Shown here: positions 39,657 to 49,941 of the stretch, in pieces | Layout: every line of letters begins with the position of its first letter | How positions within the stretch are numbered: the stretch's first letter is position 1 | Assembly (NCBI GenBank): GCA_014529385.2 | Contig: CM043944.1 | Coordinates: 49,335,768 to 49,399,767, forward strand | DNA: 64,000 nt | Source of the DNA: Adiantum capillus-veneris | Lineage: Eukaryota > Streptophyta > Polypodiopsida > Polypodiales > Pteridaceae | Reading direction: 5' to 3' | Translations under genes and position numbers: made by a program | The notes under the pieces: generated by a model | What the model saw: the letters and a program-made list of their open reading frames with translations, nothing else | Databases searched by the model: none | What the model was told of the DNA's origin: nothing

Positions 39657-40790
39657 TGACACGTGACACATCCCAACCCTATGTGTCTGTGGACAAGCTA
39701 CACCACAGCAGGGTTCAGTCAGTCCAATCAATTTAGATTAGCAGTGATCTGGCACTTTTGTGAGTCTACTCGTAGACCGTGCATGCCCAGTCACTTAGCA
39801 TAGATGCATATCCTCCGGTTGCACACAGCATGATCATCGGAATTCCCATCAGAATCCATTAGTATCAGTTAGGGGAATTTTTCAGTGCATTTAGCCTATT
39901 TTCCTATTTATTGGTTATTTTCACTTATTATTTTTAAGTTACTTTCCAGCAAAAGTAGGTAGGGCAATTTTGCTAAGTTAATATATAAGCAAACCCAAGT
40001 TAGCACTTTTTGGTAGAAGAGGCAGCAGGAGCTTCCCGCTCAACAGGCAACTTCTCAGCAGTTAAAAAAAAAAAAAAAAAACCCCAGCAGTAGACCCTCG
40101 CCATCCTTCCACTTCCCTTGGCGTTTTTCATCTCCAGTAGCTATCGCCATCATTCCCCTGTGCTTGGCGTTTTCCCCATTACCAACAGCAGCAGCAGAAT
40201 TTACTAAGGCTAGAGAACCCTTGCAAATCCTCAGCGATTTCAGCCCAAGGCCCAGCGTTTTTGGTTCTTTGACCCAGATTTGCCTGGCGTTTTTGGCAAG
40301 AGATAAGATCAGCCAGCGTTTTTGTTTCCAGCCCTAAACTGCATCAAACCACAGCATTTTCAGCCCTATACACAATAGCAGATTAGCCCCCAAGATGGTT
40401 GCAGATGTTCCCCCATTTTCAGCCATAAAAACGCAGCCAAAACAGTCATTTTCAGCCACCGAAACAGTCCCCGAATTCAGCGATTAGAAGATCTCAGATT
40501 TCAGCCATCAAGTCATCGTCGTCATCGGCATAGTCCAAGTTGCATCAGTCCATTGCATACGCATTGTACACCTTTGTGCAATCAAAGTAGACCACTCTCG
40601 CCGACGAGAGTGGGGCCTTCGGAGGAGGGTTTTACAACCTCTCGGGTGTCGTATCTCTTCTCTCTCCTTCTCTCAGTCTCATTCACTTGCACGCACAATA
40701 TCCACTCACTTTGTTCGTGACCACAACACTCTACAAGACGGAAAGCTCTCTCTTTCCTTAAAGAACTAAAAGGAACCTTGAGCAATAAAG
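39657..40790 (+). repeat. LTR of family B inserted between RNase H and integrase
   Basis: About 1.13 kb in plus orientation, starting TGACACGTGACACATCCC. It splits the minus-strand Ty3 pol: the RH frame stops at 40795 after VFSQD and resumes at 39655 with the next expected residues. The interior holds repeated GGCGTTTT or AGCGTTTTT boxes (about 40119, 40163, 40254, 40282, 40315), an 18-A run at about 40064-40081, and a CT-rich 3' part. No internal coding region is attached, so it looks like a solo LTR. Target-site copies could not be confirmed by eye. Confidence 0.7.
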
Positions 40791-40794
40791 ATCA

Positions 40795-42395
40795 CTAATC
40801 TTGAGAAAATACAACATTCATTCCGCACCTTACAACAATATTCTGAACTTCAAACAAATCAGCATCAGTTAGATCATCTTGGACACCTGTTGGTTCCTCA
40901 CGAGTATCAATTCTACTTAAATAATCAGCTATGGTGTACTCTTTGCCAGGAGTATAAACAATTACAAAGTCAAATTCCTGTAACATTAGCATCCATCTAG
41001 CTAATCTTCCAGTCAGCAATGGCTTCTTGATCAAGTAAAGCAATGCATGATGATCCACATGAAAAATAACTCTGTTGCTCAGCAAATAATGTCTGAATTT
41101 GGTTAAACCATATACCATGCCAAGAGCTTCTCTTTCTGTCACAGCATAATTCCTTTCAGCTGATGTTAACACCCTACTAGCGTAGTAGAGAGGTCTGAAC
41201 CATCCCCTAACTTTTTCCTACATGAGGACAGCACCAATAGCCATATCCGATGCATCAATAAATACATGGAAAGGTAATGACCAATCTGGAGGTTGTAATA
41301 TTGGTTCTATTAACAACATCTTTTTTAACATCTGAAATGAGCTCTCCTGAGGTTCTACCCATATAAAAGGTACACTCTTCTTTGTTAGATGAGTAAGAGG
41401 TAGACAAACATTTGCCAAATGTTTGACATATCTAGCATGCATTTCGCCTGACCAACAAACCTGCTAACATCCTTTACATTCTCTAGGGCTTTTGCTCTTT
41501 TAATAACTTCAATCTTCTTCTCATCAATGGACATCCCTTCATGAGAAACCACATGCCCTAAAAGTACTCCACTTCTCATAGCATTAACACTTTTAAAAGA
41601 ATTAAGGCACATTCTAAATTGTCTACACCTTTCAAAACATAACTTCAAATGCTGTAGATGTAGTTCTTTCTTTCCAAATACTGAAAACTCATCCACAAAA
41701 ACTCTCATGAAATCCTACAAATAAGGTTCAAATGTGTTGTATGCTGTAAAATTAAATGATGGTCCATTTTTTAGTCCAAAATTCATAACTATAAATGCAA
41801 AAGCACCCCACTCTGCTATAAAAGTTGTTTTGTGTTGATCTTTTTCAGCCACTTGGATCTGATTGTACCCTGAAAAACCAAAGCTCTATATTTCTTTGCT
41901 TGCTACAGCATCACAAAATGGCATTGGAAAAGGATCTGTAATAGTGGCTGCATTCAACTTTCTGTAATCAACACAAACTCTGATTTTTCCATTTTTCTTG
42001 GGCACCACAATGATTGGTGACAACCATGTAACCTTATGAATTGGTTTGATAAACCCAACCGCTAATAGCTTATCAATCTGCTGCTTTACCTGTTCTGCAA
42101 AGTTTGGATTCATTCTATACCTTTGTTGCAAAATCGGAATTGCATCCTCCTTAAGATTAATGTGATGCTGATGTAAACCAGGATCTATACCTTTCACTTC
42201 AAAATAGTCCCATGTTAAAACATCTTTGTGCTCCTTCAACAACTGAAACAACTCGTGCAAAAAATTCCCATCTATATGAATACTGAGCTTGACAATTTTG
42301 GGATCCTCTTTTGTACCCAAATTGAGATCCTTTAACTCATCTTGCTCGACCTTGGCGGATCCTCCACATCTTTTATTGTAAATCTTTTCAGCCAA
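40795..42395 (-). pseudogene. Ty3 reverse transcriptase-RNase H, decayed
   Basis: Minus strand. RT blocks are VGFIKPI, WLSPIIVVPKKNGKIRVCVDYRKLN, then after a stop MRVFVDEFSVFG (about 41685-41708, where relatives have VDDF), and LLGHVVSHEGMSIDEKKIEVI. RNase H shows FHVFIDASDMAIGAVLM near 41220-41265, YAVTEREALGMVYGLTKFRHYL near 41090-41155, and ADYLSRID near 40910-40930. Breaks occur near 41886, 41708, 41385 and 41218. The changed catalytic Asp (VDEF) would itself inactivate it. Confidence 0.88.
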
Positions 42396-42415
42396 CTCTC
42401 TTGCCTCCTTTTCCT

Positions 42416-42772
42416 CTATCTGTAAGGCTTCCTTGGATTGGAGGTATCACCTCTCTCCATCTTCAACACAACAAAATTCACCTGAAACTGAATTCCTGCA
42501 ATATAAATAGATTGTTGTCTCAATATTCCTGATGGTTGAACTCTCCTCTGATCTGCCATCTTCACCTGAAATGGTGCTGGTTGCAATTCTCCCAACTTCA
42601 TTTTATAATACACAAACTCGGCCAAAATGTTGACTCCAAATCCTCCATCCAATAATACTTCATCAAACAAAGTGTTGTGAAACACCACTTTTATAACAGG
42701 AACTACAAAGTCGACATCTGCTGGATCAACTTTGTTCACTACGGGCTGCAGGAAACAGGGGAAGAGGCTCAC
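42416..42772 (-). pseudogene. Ty3 aspartic protease region
   Basis: Contains VLLDGGFGVNIL, a retropepsin active site (DGG in place of the commoner DSG or DGG-S), followed by MADQRRVQPSGIL and a QVNFVVLKMERG block. It lies upstream of the RT on the same strand. The 330 bases between it and the primer site (42773-43104) show no gag, so gag has been lost or was never there. Confidence 0.75.
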
Positions 42773-43104
42773 ACCGGCGTTGCCTTGAGGGATCTAGTTG
42801 TTCCTGTCGGTCTTTCAATATGCGCAAAGGTGGGGAAGTCGGCGCTGATTGTGATGATGCTTGCAAACGCCTGCATTTCAAAATGCCGGCGACAACATAA
42901 CTCAATGGCGCTCCAGTGGAAGAAGCAAGGGGCATGTGGCAGTGATGTTCCCTAGCGTTTTAGAACGCTACTTGAGGAGGGAGAAGAAAGAAAAATGCCA
43001 TTAGCAGAGGGAATGGACGTCGCGAGCAGAGGGGAGCATTTCTTCTCTTCATGGATGATCTCCTCTCTGGGCCGCCTTGCTCACCCAAGGTCATGGAGCA
43101 CACG

Positions 43105-43116
43105 GCTCTAATACCA
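43105..43116 (-). promoter_or_regulatory. Primer-binding site, initiator-Met tRNA type
   Basis: TGGTATTAGAGC on the minus strand, one change from the standard plant TGGTATCAGAGC. It lies directly after the CA end of the LTR. Confidence 0.8.
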
Positions 43117-43161
43117 TGTCAAAGTCAACGATGCGGAAGCGTATAGACCAAGGGGAGAAAG

Positions 43162-43210
<49 letters not shown>

Positions 43211-43382
43211 GAACCAACCAACCTTAGCAATAAACACAATGAGGGTTGAGGGTTGCTTATATAGCAACCACAGTAAATTGCCCTACCCAGACTTCGACAA
43301 ATAAGTAAAATAAATACCTAAAAGCCAAACTAAATAATGGGATCACATTGGGCAGTTCACTTGAGATGCCAAAACTCTAACA
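43117..43382 (-). repeat. 5' LTR of the minus-strand Ty3 element
   Basis: About 266 bp, TG to CA in minus orientation (TGTTAGAGTTTTGGC to TTTGACA). It holds a TATA-like GCTATATAAGC near 43255 and a (GA)n tract at 43163-43206. The primer site follows immediately. No matching 3' LTR was found near 38000. Confidence 0.75.
43163..43206. repeat. (GA)n microsatellite
   Basis: Pure AG dinucleotide run inside the minus-strand LTR. Confidence 0.95.
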
Positions 43383-43424
43383 ATGTTGACTATGGAATAT
43401 TGCGTGCTACCCCCTGCTACAATG

Positions 43425-43466
<42 letters not shown>

Positions 43467-43563
43467 GGCTCTCCATAAGTTCTCTTTTTAGTTCAAGTGT
43501 TTAAGTGCTAAAGTCTGTTCCAATAGTATTTTCCATCGGCACGAGGTGCCCTTACGATTACAG

Positions 43564-43575
43564 TGGTATCAGAGC
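43564..43575 (+). promoter_or_regulatory. Primer-binding site, initiator-Met tRNA type
   Basis: TGGTATCAGAGC, the standard plant retrotransposon primer site, one base after the CA end of the LTR. Confidence 0.88.
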
Positions 43576-43635
43576 ATCAACCATTTCCTTTTCCGGCAAG
43601 AGAACCAATCCTACATCGACATACAACAGGAAGAG

Positions 43636-45120
43636 ATGGATTCGGATGAGTACTTACAATTTCTCGTCGAAGAGTTGCGTAGTTTGCATTCAAGGCATCC
43701 TCAGCGCAGGTTCCCAGTTATGCAAAATCTTTGACAGTTTTGAATTTTATGATGCCTCCCATTTATGCCTAAGTGTTCTATCCTCTAGCACCCGGCACTT
43801 CGAGAGGTTCGACTCATCAGCCGGCAAATTCTATTATCCCCCTTGTAGGTGTTTTTCATCAAATTGTTGCAAGACCCTCTCTTATACCACCTTTGCTACC
43901 ACCTCCTATGTTTCGCAATTGGAACCCTTACGCATACCCATACTATCCTTCACCACCGATGCTTGCTCTCCCTCAACCATAATATTTCAAGGACGGTGGA
44001 TCTACAATCAAGTTCTTTGCTCTTTCTAGAGTCAAGGTTCATAAGAAAGCTTTCGAGTTTCTTCAACAATTCGACAACGTCTATTCACTCAAAACTTACA
44101 CTCAAGAATCCAAAATTTGTCGAGTTGCCACCTTCCTTAAGGACAATGCTATACAATGGTGGAGTTCTTTACCTACAAAGCCTCATGCTCCAAGGACATG
44201 GCAAGCCCGCAAAAATAATTTTGCTCGCACTAACCTGACATATTTATTTAAAGTGCAACTTCTTGCAAAATCGAGTAACTTGAAGATGATAGCCACCAAA
44301 ACTATAGAAGATCACAATCATAAATTTTGGGATACCTATCTTCCAGGTTTCTTTCTTTGAAAATTTTACCTTGGAGGACCAATGGGATACTATTGGACTA
44401 CATTCTCCACTCCAAGAGTATTGTTTTTTAAAGCAAGAACTTATGGACCATGCCGCCATTGGCTACAAACTTATGAAGGGAAAACTTGTCTTGGCACTTG
44501 AAACAGTTCAAGATCCTGTGAGTAAGGATGAAACTCGACAACAACGACCTACTTTAAGAGATCCCTTATGCCAACTTCTATAAGAACAAGCGCGATGCTC
44601 AAAGGCAACAAATGTTTTCAAACCAGACATACTTCTTACCCTTGTCCTCATAAAGCAAATAAACAGGTTTCAAAGCAAGTTCTTGCCAAGAAAGTAAAAA
44701 CCATGGTGGGATTGGTTCCAAATATGTGTGCCCTCACCTTGCTCAACGCATCCAATGAATTATGTCAAGCTTATGGAAAAAATTCAAGGTACCAAAGCAC
44801 TTATCTTCTTCAACCCGACAGCAACTGAGAATTTCATTTCTCCTGTTTTTCTAAAAAGTTTGGACATCGACTACGATTAAATTGATTCAAAGATCAAGGC
44901 AGAGTTAGCTGTTGGTGACACTACCAAAGTCACACCACGTATTGGCTCCCTTCCTGTTATCATCCGTAGATATCATGGAAAACTACATCCTCGCATTTGA
45001 AATTGGGACGTTCTAATGCATTGTTGGAAATCCCTTGGCATCATCAGAGCAATGCTAACATTGCCATTCGACACCAAGTCATTACCTTGCAACAAGATGA
45101 AAAGCAGATTAGTTTCTAGT
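43636..45120 (+). pseudogene. Ty3 gag and protease remains
   Basis: The gag start is near ATG 43636 (DSDEYLQFLVEELRSL). The capsid block near 44030-44190 reads KAFEFLQQFDNVYSLKTYT and CRVATFLKDNAIQWWSSL, typical of Ty3 gag. Near 44810-44870 a protease start resembles ATENFISP..SL.I, and near 45030-45110 an IPWHHQSNANI then ITLQQDEKQIS block marks its end. Many shifts and stops separate these pieces. Confidence 0.75.
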
Positions 45121-45130
45121 CAAACTAGCA

Positions 45131-46740
45131 AGAGGCCCCTCTGAATGATTTAGTCTTCATAATTTTTTATTCAAATACTTTGTTTGTGCATACCGCTTGA
45201 AACCATTAACTATTTCAAGGACCATTTGCAAACTAACAATACACACTAACAAAAATTGTGCAACTATTCTTTTCTCTCCTTTGGAATGTTTTAGCATGCC
45301 AAATTTAAGAACAACGGCAGTGTCTCGAATTGGTGTGCATGAGAGAACTCCCTGCAGTGTTCTTCTTTGGCGCCATGGTCAAGGCGGTCCAAAGTCACAA
45401 GAGAATCCTCCATAGACAGATGCGAATTGGGCTTCAGGTTGTAAGCAACCTCTCGTGAGAAGATCTCCAACCCCTTCAGAAAAGGATAGATAGACCAGGT
45501 TGAGATGGATCCAAAATTAGCCCCCTCTGCTACTCAAAACACCTCCTATGGCTGGATAAAAATTGCAAGTATACCGTCAAAGCCGCAGGCATGAACCCCT
45601 CTTGCCATTAATACACAACCACAATCTCGTCCATACAACTTCAGAGCCAGTCTCCTGACACACGTTATTCTCCTCTCAAACCCATTTTGGGAGTATTCTT
45701 AACCCAAGAAATCAGCGTTACAGGCTACAGCAGAGACATAGAAACAGCCCAAACAGGTATGACAAACGTAAGTACAATATAGAGACGGAGAGTTACCACT
45801 AGGCGCCCTGGCAGACGCAGGTAACGCGCCAAATTTGAACTTTTCATTCGGCCACAATGAGTCGTGTTCTATTTTAACAGGTAAAAAAAAATTGGCTTTT
45901 TTTTAGGGCAACTAAAAAAAGGCATGATTAAAATGGACAGAGCCATCCGGTGGCCTTGATGTAATTTTTTGCAGAGACCTTTGCCAAGCAAGTATAGTAC
46001 GAGATCAATGGATTTTCAACGATCTTGATAATCGCATTGAGATGCTTGCACCCTCCTTTGGTGCACCCACATAAAATGCCATGAGCTAAAGGAAACAATG
46101 CAACAATCCATAAATATTTTGTCGCCATACTCAATCGAATGAAGAAAGTAACCCATACAAAGGATGATTTACTTCACATTAATAACAGGCACTCTAATCA
46201 TATTCATAACACCACATATTTTATTCACAAACAACTTGAAGAATCGGCATAACCATTTGTCTTTCAAAACCTAGTCAGCCAACCATACATTATCCAAGCC
46301 AAGGACACCCACCACAAAACATGCTCAAAAAATTTGGTCATCCCCAATGATCCACAAGCAACTACAGGACTATCTTCAATCCTTGAGTTAAAGGCAGGAA
46401 TGATAGTTGAAATTGTGCTAGAAATATTGATGTTTGCGATGGTTTGGTGAATGGCACAGATGGAATTTTGAAATATGTAGGGAAAGTAGAGATGTAATCA
46501 ATAAGCCGATGTGTATGTGAGCAATACCACAAAAAATAAGGGATAGTCTAGTCTTTGCATTGCAAAAAATGCATCATGAAGGAACAACTCTGCAGTATGA
46601 AGAAATTTGCCATTTGGGAGAACTTCAATGAAACTTCTCCACATGAACAATCAGTCTTTTATGGGAAGTTTAGAATGCCAAACATTCACGACCTTATTGT
46701 GCCACCATGCATTACCTTTATTCATATTTCATACCATATT
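45131..46740. other. No gene recognised
   Basis: AT-rich sequence with only short frames and no domain I recognise. A 68-codon minus-strand frame at 45928-46134 has several Cys but no clear motif. Confidence 0.5.
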
Positions 46741-47440
46741 TTAGTGATCCGATGTCCAGGAGGATGTTTGCAAATGGTAATATACCTTCTCGACACATAA
46801 AAAAACGCATAGAAGAATCATCATAATGCCACTCAAAGAGTCGATCCTTGAAAAGAAGTGGTGGAATGGGAGATTTGGAAACAACAAGATCTCAAATAAT
46901 CTGTCATGCATGTCTATAATGTATACCAAGAACAAATGTAATAGCCGCCTGCGTAAATAAAAGTACACTCCCATTTGCGTTAACAACATCTGATATCAAA
47001 TTAATTCCTTTTTGGGAGAGAAGATATGTCTGCCTAGGCGATCGCTTGACCGAAAATCGTGCTTCTGTATACTTTCTACCCTAAGCAAATTGCCACTATC
47101 ACCATCCCGACCATATAAGGACAAATTCTTGATGACTTGTTTCCAATCAACTATAAGAGTAGATGTGAGGGGGCAGCCCGGAATTGTAGCTTCAAGTCTT
47201 CCAAAAACCACATCCCATTATGAAGGTTGGCAATGACCAAAAGCGGGTGTAAAATTTATCGCATGAGAGCATTACATAAGCAAACATTAGCATCCAAGGT
47301 TGGTTTTGCTATATAAGACCAACAAAAATGTGGCCTTTCTAGCAAGAACATGAGAGCATAAATGTAAAATATTCAAGCCACCATAAGATTTTGGAGTACA
47401 TATTTTATCCATAGAAAGTAGTCACAATCCTCCATGAAAG
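46741..47440 (-). pseudogene. L1-type LINE C-terminal remnant
   Basis: Minus strand. Near 47290-47400 a frame reads MDKICTPKSYGGLNILHL followed by ARKATFLL, the block that follows the RT in many plant L1 elements. A further frame (47211-46996) continues with WKQVIKNLSLYGRDGD. It differs from the CT-tailed LINE group. The RT core is not seen. Heavily decayed. Confidence 0.45.
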
Positions 47441-48689
47441 CACAAAGACTACGAGATGGCCGACGTAACAACGATAGAAAAAACTGCATGTATTCCATCA
47501 AGATGGATTGAACTCGCATGACCATTCACATAGGTTTTAGGGCATCACATACATCCGCATGACTTCACATGGCCTTGGACACAAGGCAATCTACATGGCT
47601 AGAGGGTGTTCATAAGTTCTTGTGGTGCAACAAATCCCACACCCCATTAACACTCCCCTTGTGGGGTTTGTTGCACAAGGTATGGTAGTAGCATTCACAC
47701 AAAACTACCTCCCCTCAAAACACACAAGGCAAGGTACACAATTGTCTCCCCTAGCAAAATGGGTGTAGGCACACAAAACCTCCCCTTAAAAACATACAAG
47801 TATGTGGAGGGACTCGCGATCCTCCCCTAAACACACATTAAGGTTCAGGAGCACACTCTCCTCTCCTACACAAAGAGGGTGACACATAGACTGATACTAC
47901 ACATTTACTGCATAGTTTTTGGTTGTTGTTTGAGGAACTTTTTCCCTCACACAAATCTGCAACTTTGTTGTTGTTCTTTTCCTTTCCATGTTGTGGTTTG
48001 TTTTCATGGTTGGTAGGTGATGTTATGCTCGACTAGCCATATGTGGCGCATCACTAGTGACCAATGTTGTGAGAGGCATGGCATCTATAGCATAATTGCA
48101 CATAATGCTTGCCTTTGAGGATGGTCTTACTATCTTAATTACAGCAGTGTCGACTCCTCTTACAATGCTGGCCAAAAGTGAAATTTCACAGATGTATGTT
48201 TACATTCATTACATGTGCGAGGTCAAATTGTCACTCAAAGTTGGAGTACATGTGTTGATCAAATATAGCATACATTGCGGATACAAGTAGGTGTAAGATC
48301 GGGGTGCATAAAAAAAAGTGGAGGATTCTACAAAATAATCCCTTTTTCTTGATAGCTTCTCTATGAACATCGTCAAAAAGTTGTGAGAAATCAACCTTAA
48401 TTGGTGTGTTGCCCTTTTCCTTGATGCTTTATAGGAATATTTTTGTGAAAAATATCCCTTACTATGATGAAGTGTAGAAGATATAGCATGAAGAGCCTCA
48501 TTATAAGAGGTAGCACTTGTTGCTATAAGCTCTTGGAGGTGATGGTGTGAAGGGGCTCTTAATCTTGAGATTTGTGAGCAGCACAGGAACAATACCTTTA
48601 AAAAATTAAATATAGCATGGCAAGTATTCAATGCCGATGCTGAGGGTGATTCCTATTTTGGTGGTATAGCCCAATGTGCCGCACCTAAG
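47441..48689. other. No gene; region related in reverse to 54150-54515
   Basis: Bases 47620-47880 share motifs in reverse complement with 54170-54400 (GTTGCAC, CTCCCCT, GTGTAGGCACA, CACAAGG type). This suggests two old copies of one LTR element in opposite orientation. No domain is seen. Confidence 0.4.
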
Positions 48690-48869
48690 TGTTGGGCGAC
48701 TGGAGACTAATCAAGAACTAACACTGACCATTTGTTCTACATAAAACAATAAGGACTCATAACCCTAAACACTATTGTGTTTGGAGTCCACCACAACCTG
48801 TGTCTCCTCTCTTCTTCTCTCTTTCTCATTGTTGCACACACACGCGTGCTCTTGCTCGCACACTTCAAC
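48690..48869 (+). repeat. Probable 5' LTR of the copia element
   Basis: From TGTTGGGCGAC to CACTTCAAC, about 180 bp, with a TAAAACAATAAGG stretch that could serve as a TATA region. The primer-site-like TGGTATCCAAG follows at 48870-48880. A matching 3' LTR was not found, so the limits are approximate. Confidence 0.55.
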
Positions 48870-49320
48870 TGGTATCCAAGCTTGAGGATTGGAGAGCACC
48901 ATTGGAGTTCGAAGGAAAGCAGGCGAGGAAGCAACAAAAACTTCAGTACGTTTTTGCATATTTGTTTGGTCTATCAGAAGGTTTTTGTTCAGGCCAATTC
49001 CCTCCACTCTTGACCGATTTTTTGTGCTCTTCAACTTTTTCAAAATCTTCACCAATTTTGAGATATGTCATTCAAATTATCTGTAGGTCGTATAGGACAG
49101 GCTACAAATTTTGCAGATCAGTTTTTCCTTGGTTAGAATCAGCATTTCAGGTTGATTCCCTCTACTAGTAACCATTTCTGCGTGCTCTACAACTTTGAAG
49201 AAGGAATTTTTGTAAATTCGGCACAATTTGGGAGATATCCACTTCAGACACTAGGGTGGTCTACTTTGGTCGCTTCTTCTGCATACAGGTTTTCATTGCA
49301 GACTCTTTCTGCAATCTCTG

Positions 49321-49356
49321 TCACATGCATATTTAATGTCACATGCATATTTAATG
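49321..49356. repeat. 18-bp tandem duplication
   Basis: Two exact adjacent copies of TCACATGCATATTTAATG in the copia leader. Confidence 0.95.
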
Positions 49357-49941
49357 TAAGATCTTGAGGGTCTGTTAAATCGGACAAACCACCACAGCGA
49401 CAATTACAAAAAAGAATTTTTGTGATTGATCTAAGATCTTATGTGGTTTATGTATTGACGAGAATATGCAAAGCCTATTGTTGAGGGTCGTGGTAAGGTT
49501 TTATTGAGCTAAGGGATTAGGTTTTATTGAGCTAGGGGATTCTCAAAGGTGGAGATTCTTTCTGTGATATAGGTTTTGAAGCGAGCCCCCGACATCCCCA
49601 TAGTTTGGCACTGACATAGGATGTATGTTTATGCATTTAGTGCACTATTGGTTTACATCTATTGACCCTCCATTGTTGGCATTGTTGTCATCTTTATGGG
49701 TATGCATTTGACATTGTTCAATTGGTCAGAGACACTCTTCTAGAGTTGGAGACACCAAGAGTGACAGTTTTTTGAGATTCTATCTTGCCGGTTTATCCAC
49801 TTTGATCAGCGTTTCAGTCATTGTAAACAGTTTTTTTTGGGTTTAGAAGTCAGTTTTGCAAGGGAGACTCTGCTGAATTTTTCATGTTTTATCTCATCTT
49901 GTTTAGCTCAACATATCTATAGCTTTTTTCCTTGTCGAGTG

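Larger units (their letters stand above)
43383..45130 (+). mobile_element. Ty3 LTR-retrotransposon relic, gag-protease part
   Basis: A partial LTR (43383-43562, ending GATTACA, with a (GA)n tract at 43430-43461) is followed by a perfect plant primer site TGGTATCAGAGC at 43564-43575. The interior carries decayed gag and protease. Its LTR is cut on the left at the start of the opposite-strand LTR. No pol beyond the protease was found. Confidence 0.75.

Noticed and set aside
45928-46134. Small Cys-containing minus-strand ORF as a secreted peptide gene
   Set aside because: There is no TATA, splice or homology cue; the Cys spacing fits no family I know and the flank is decayed repeat.
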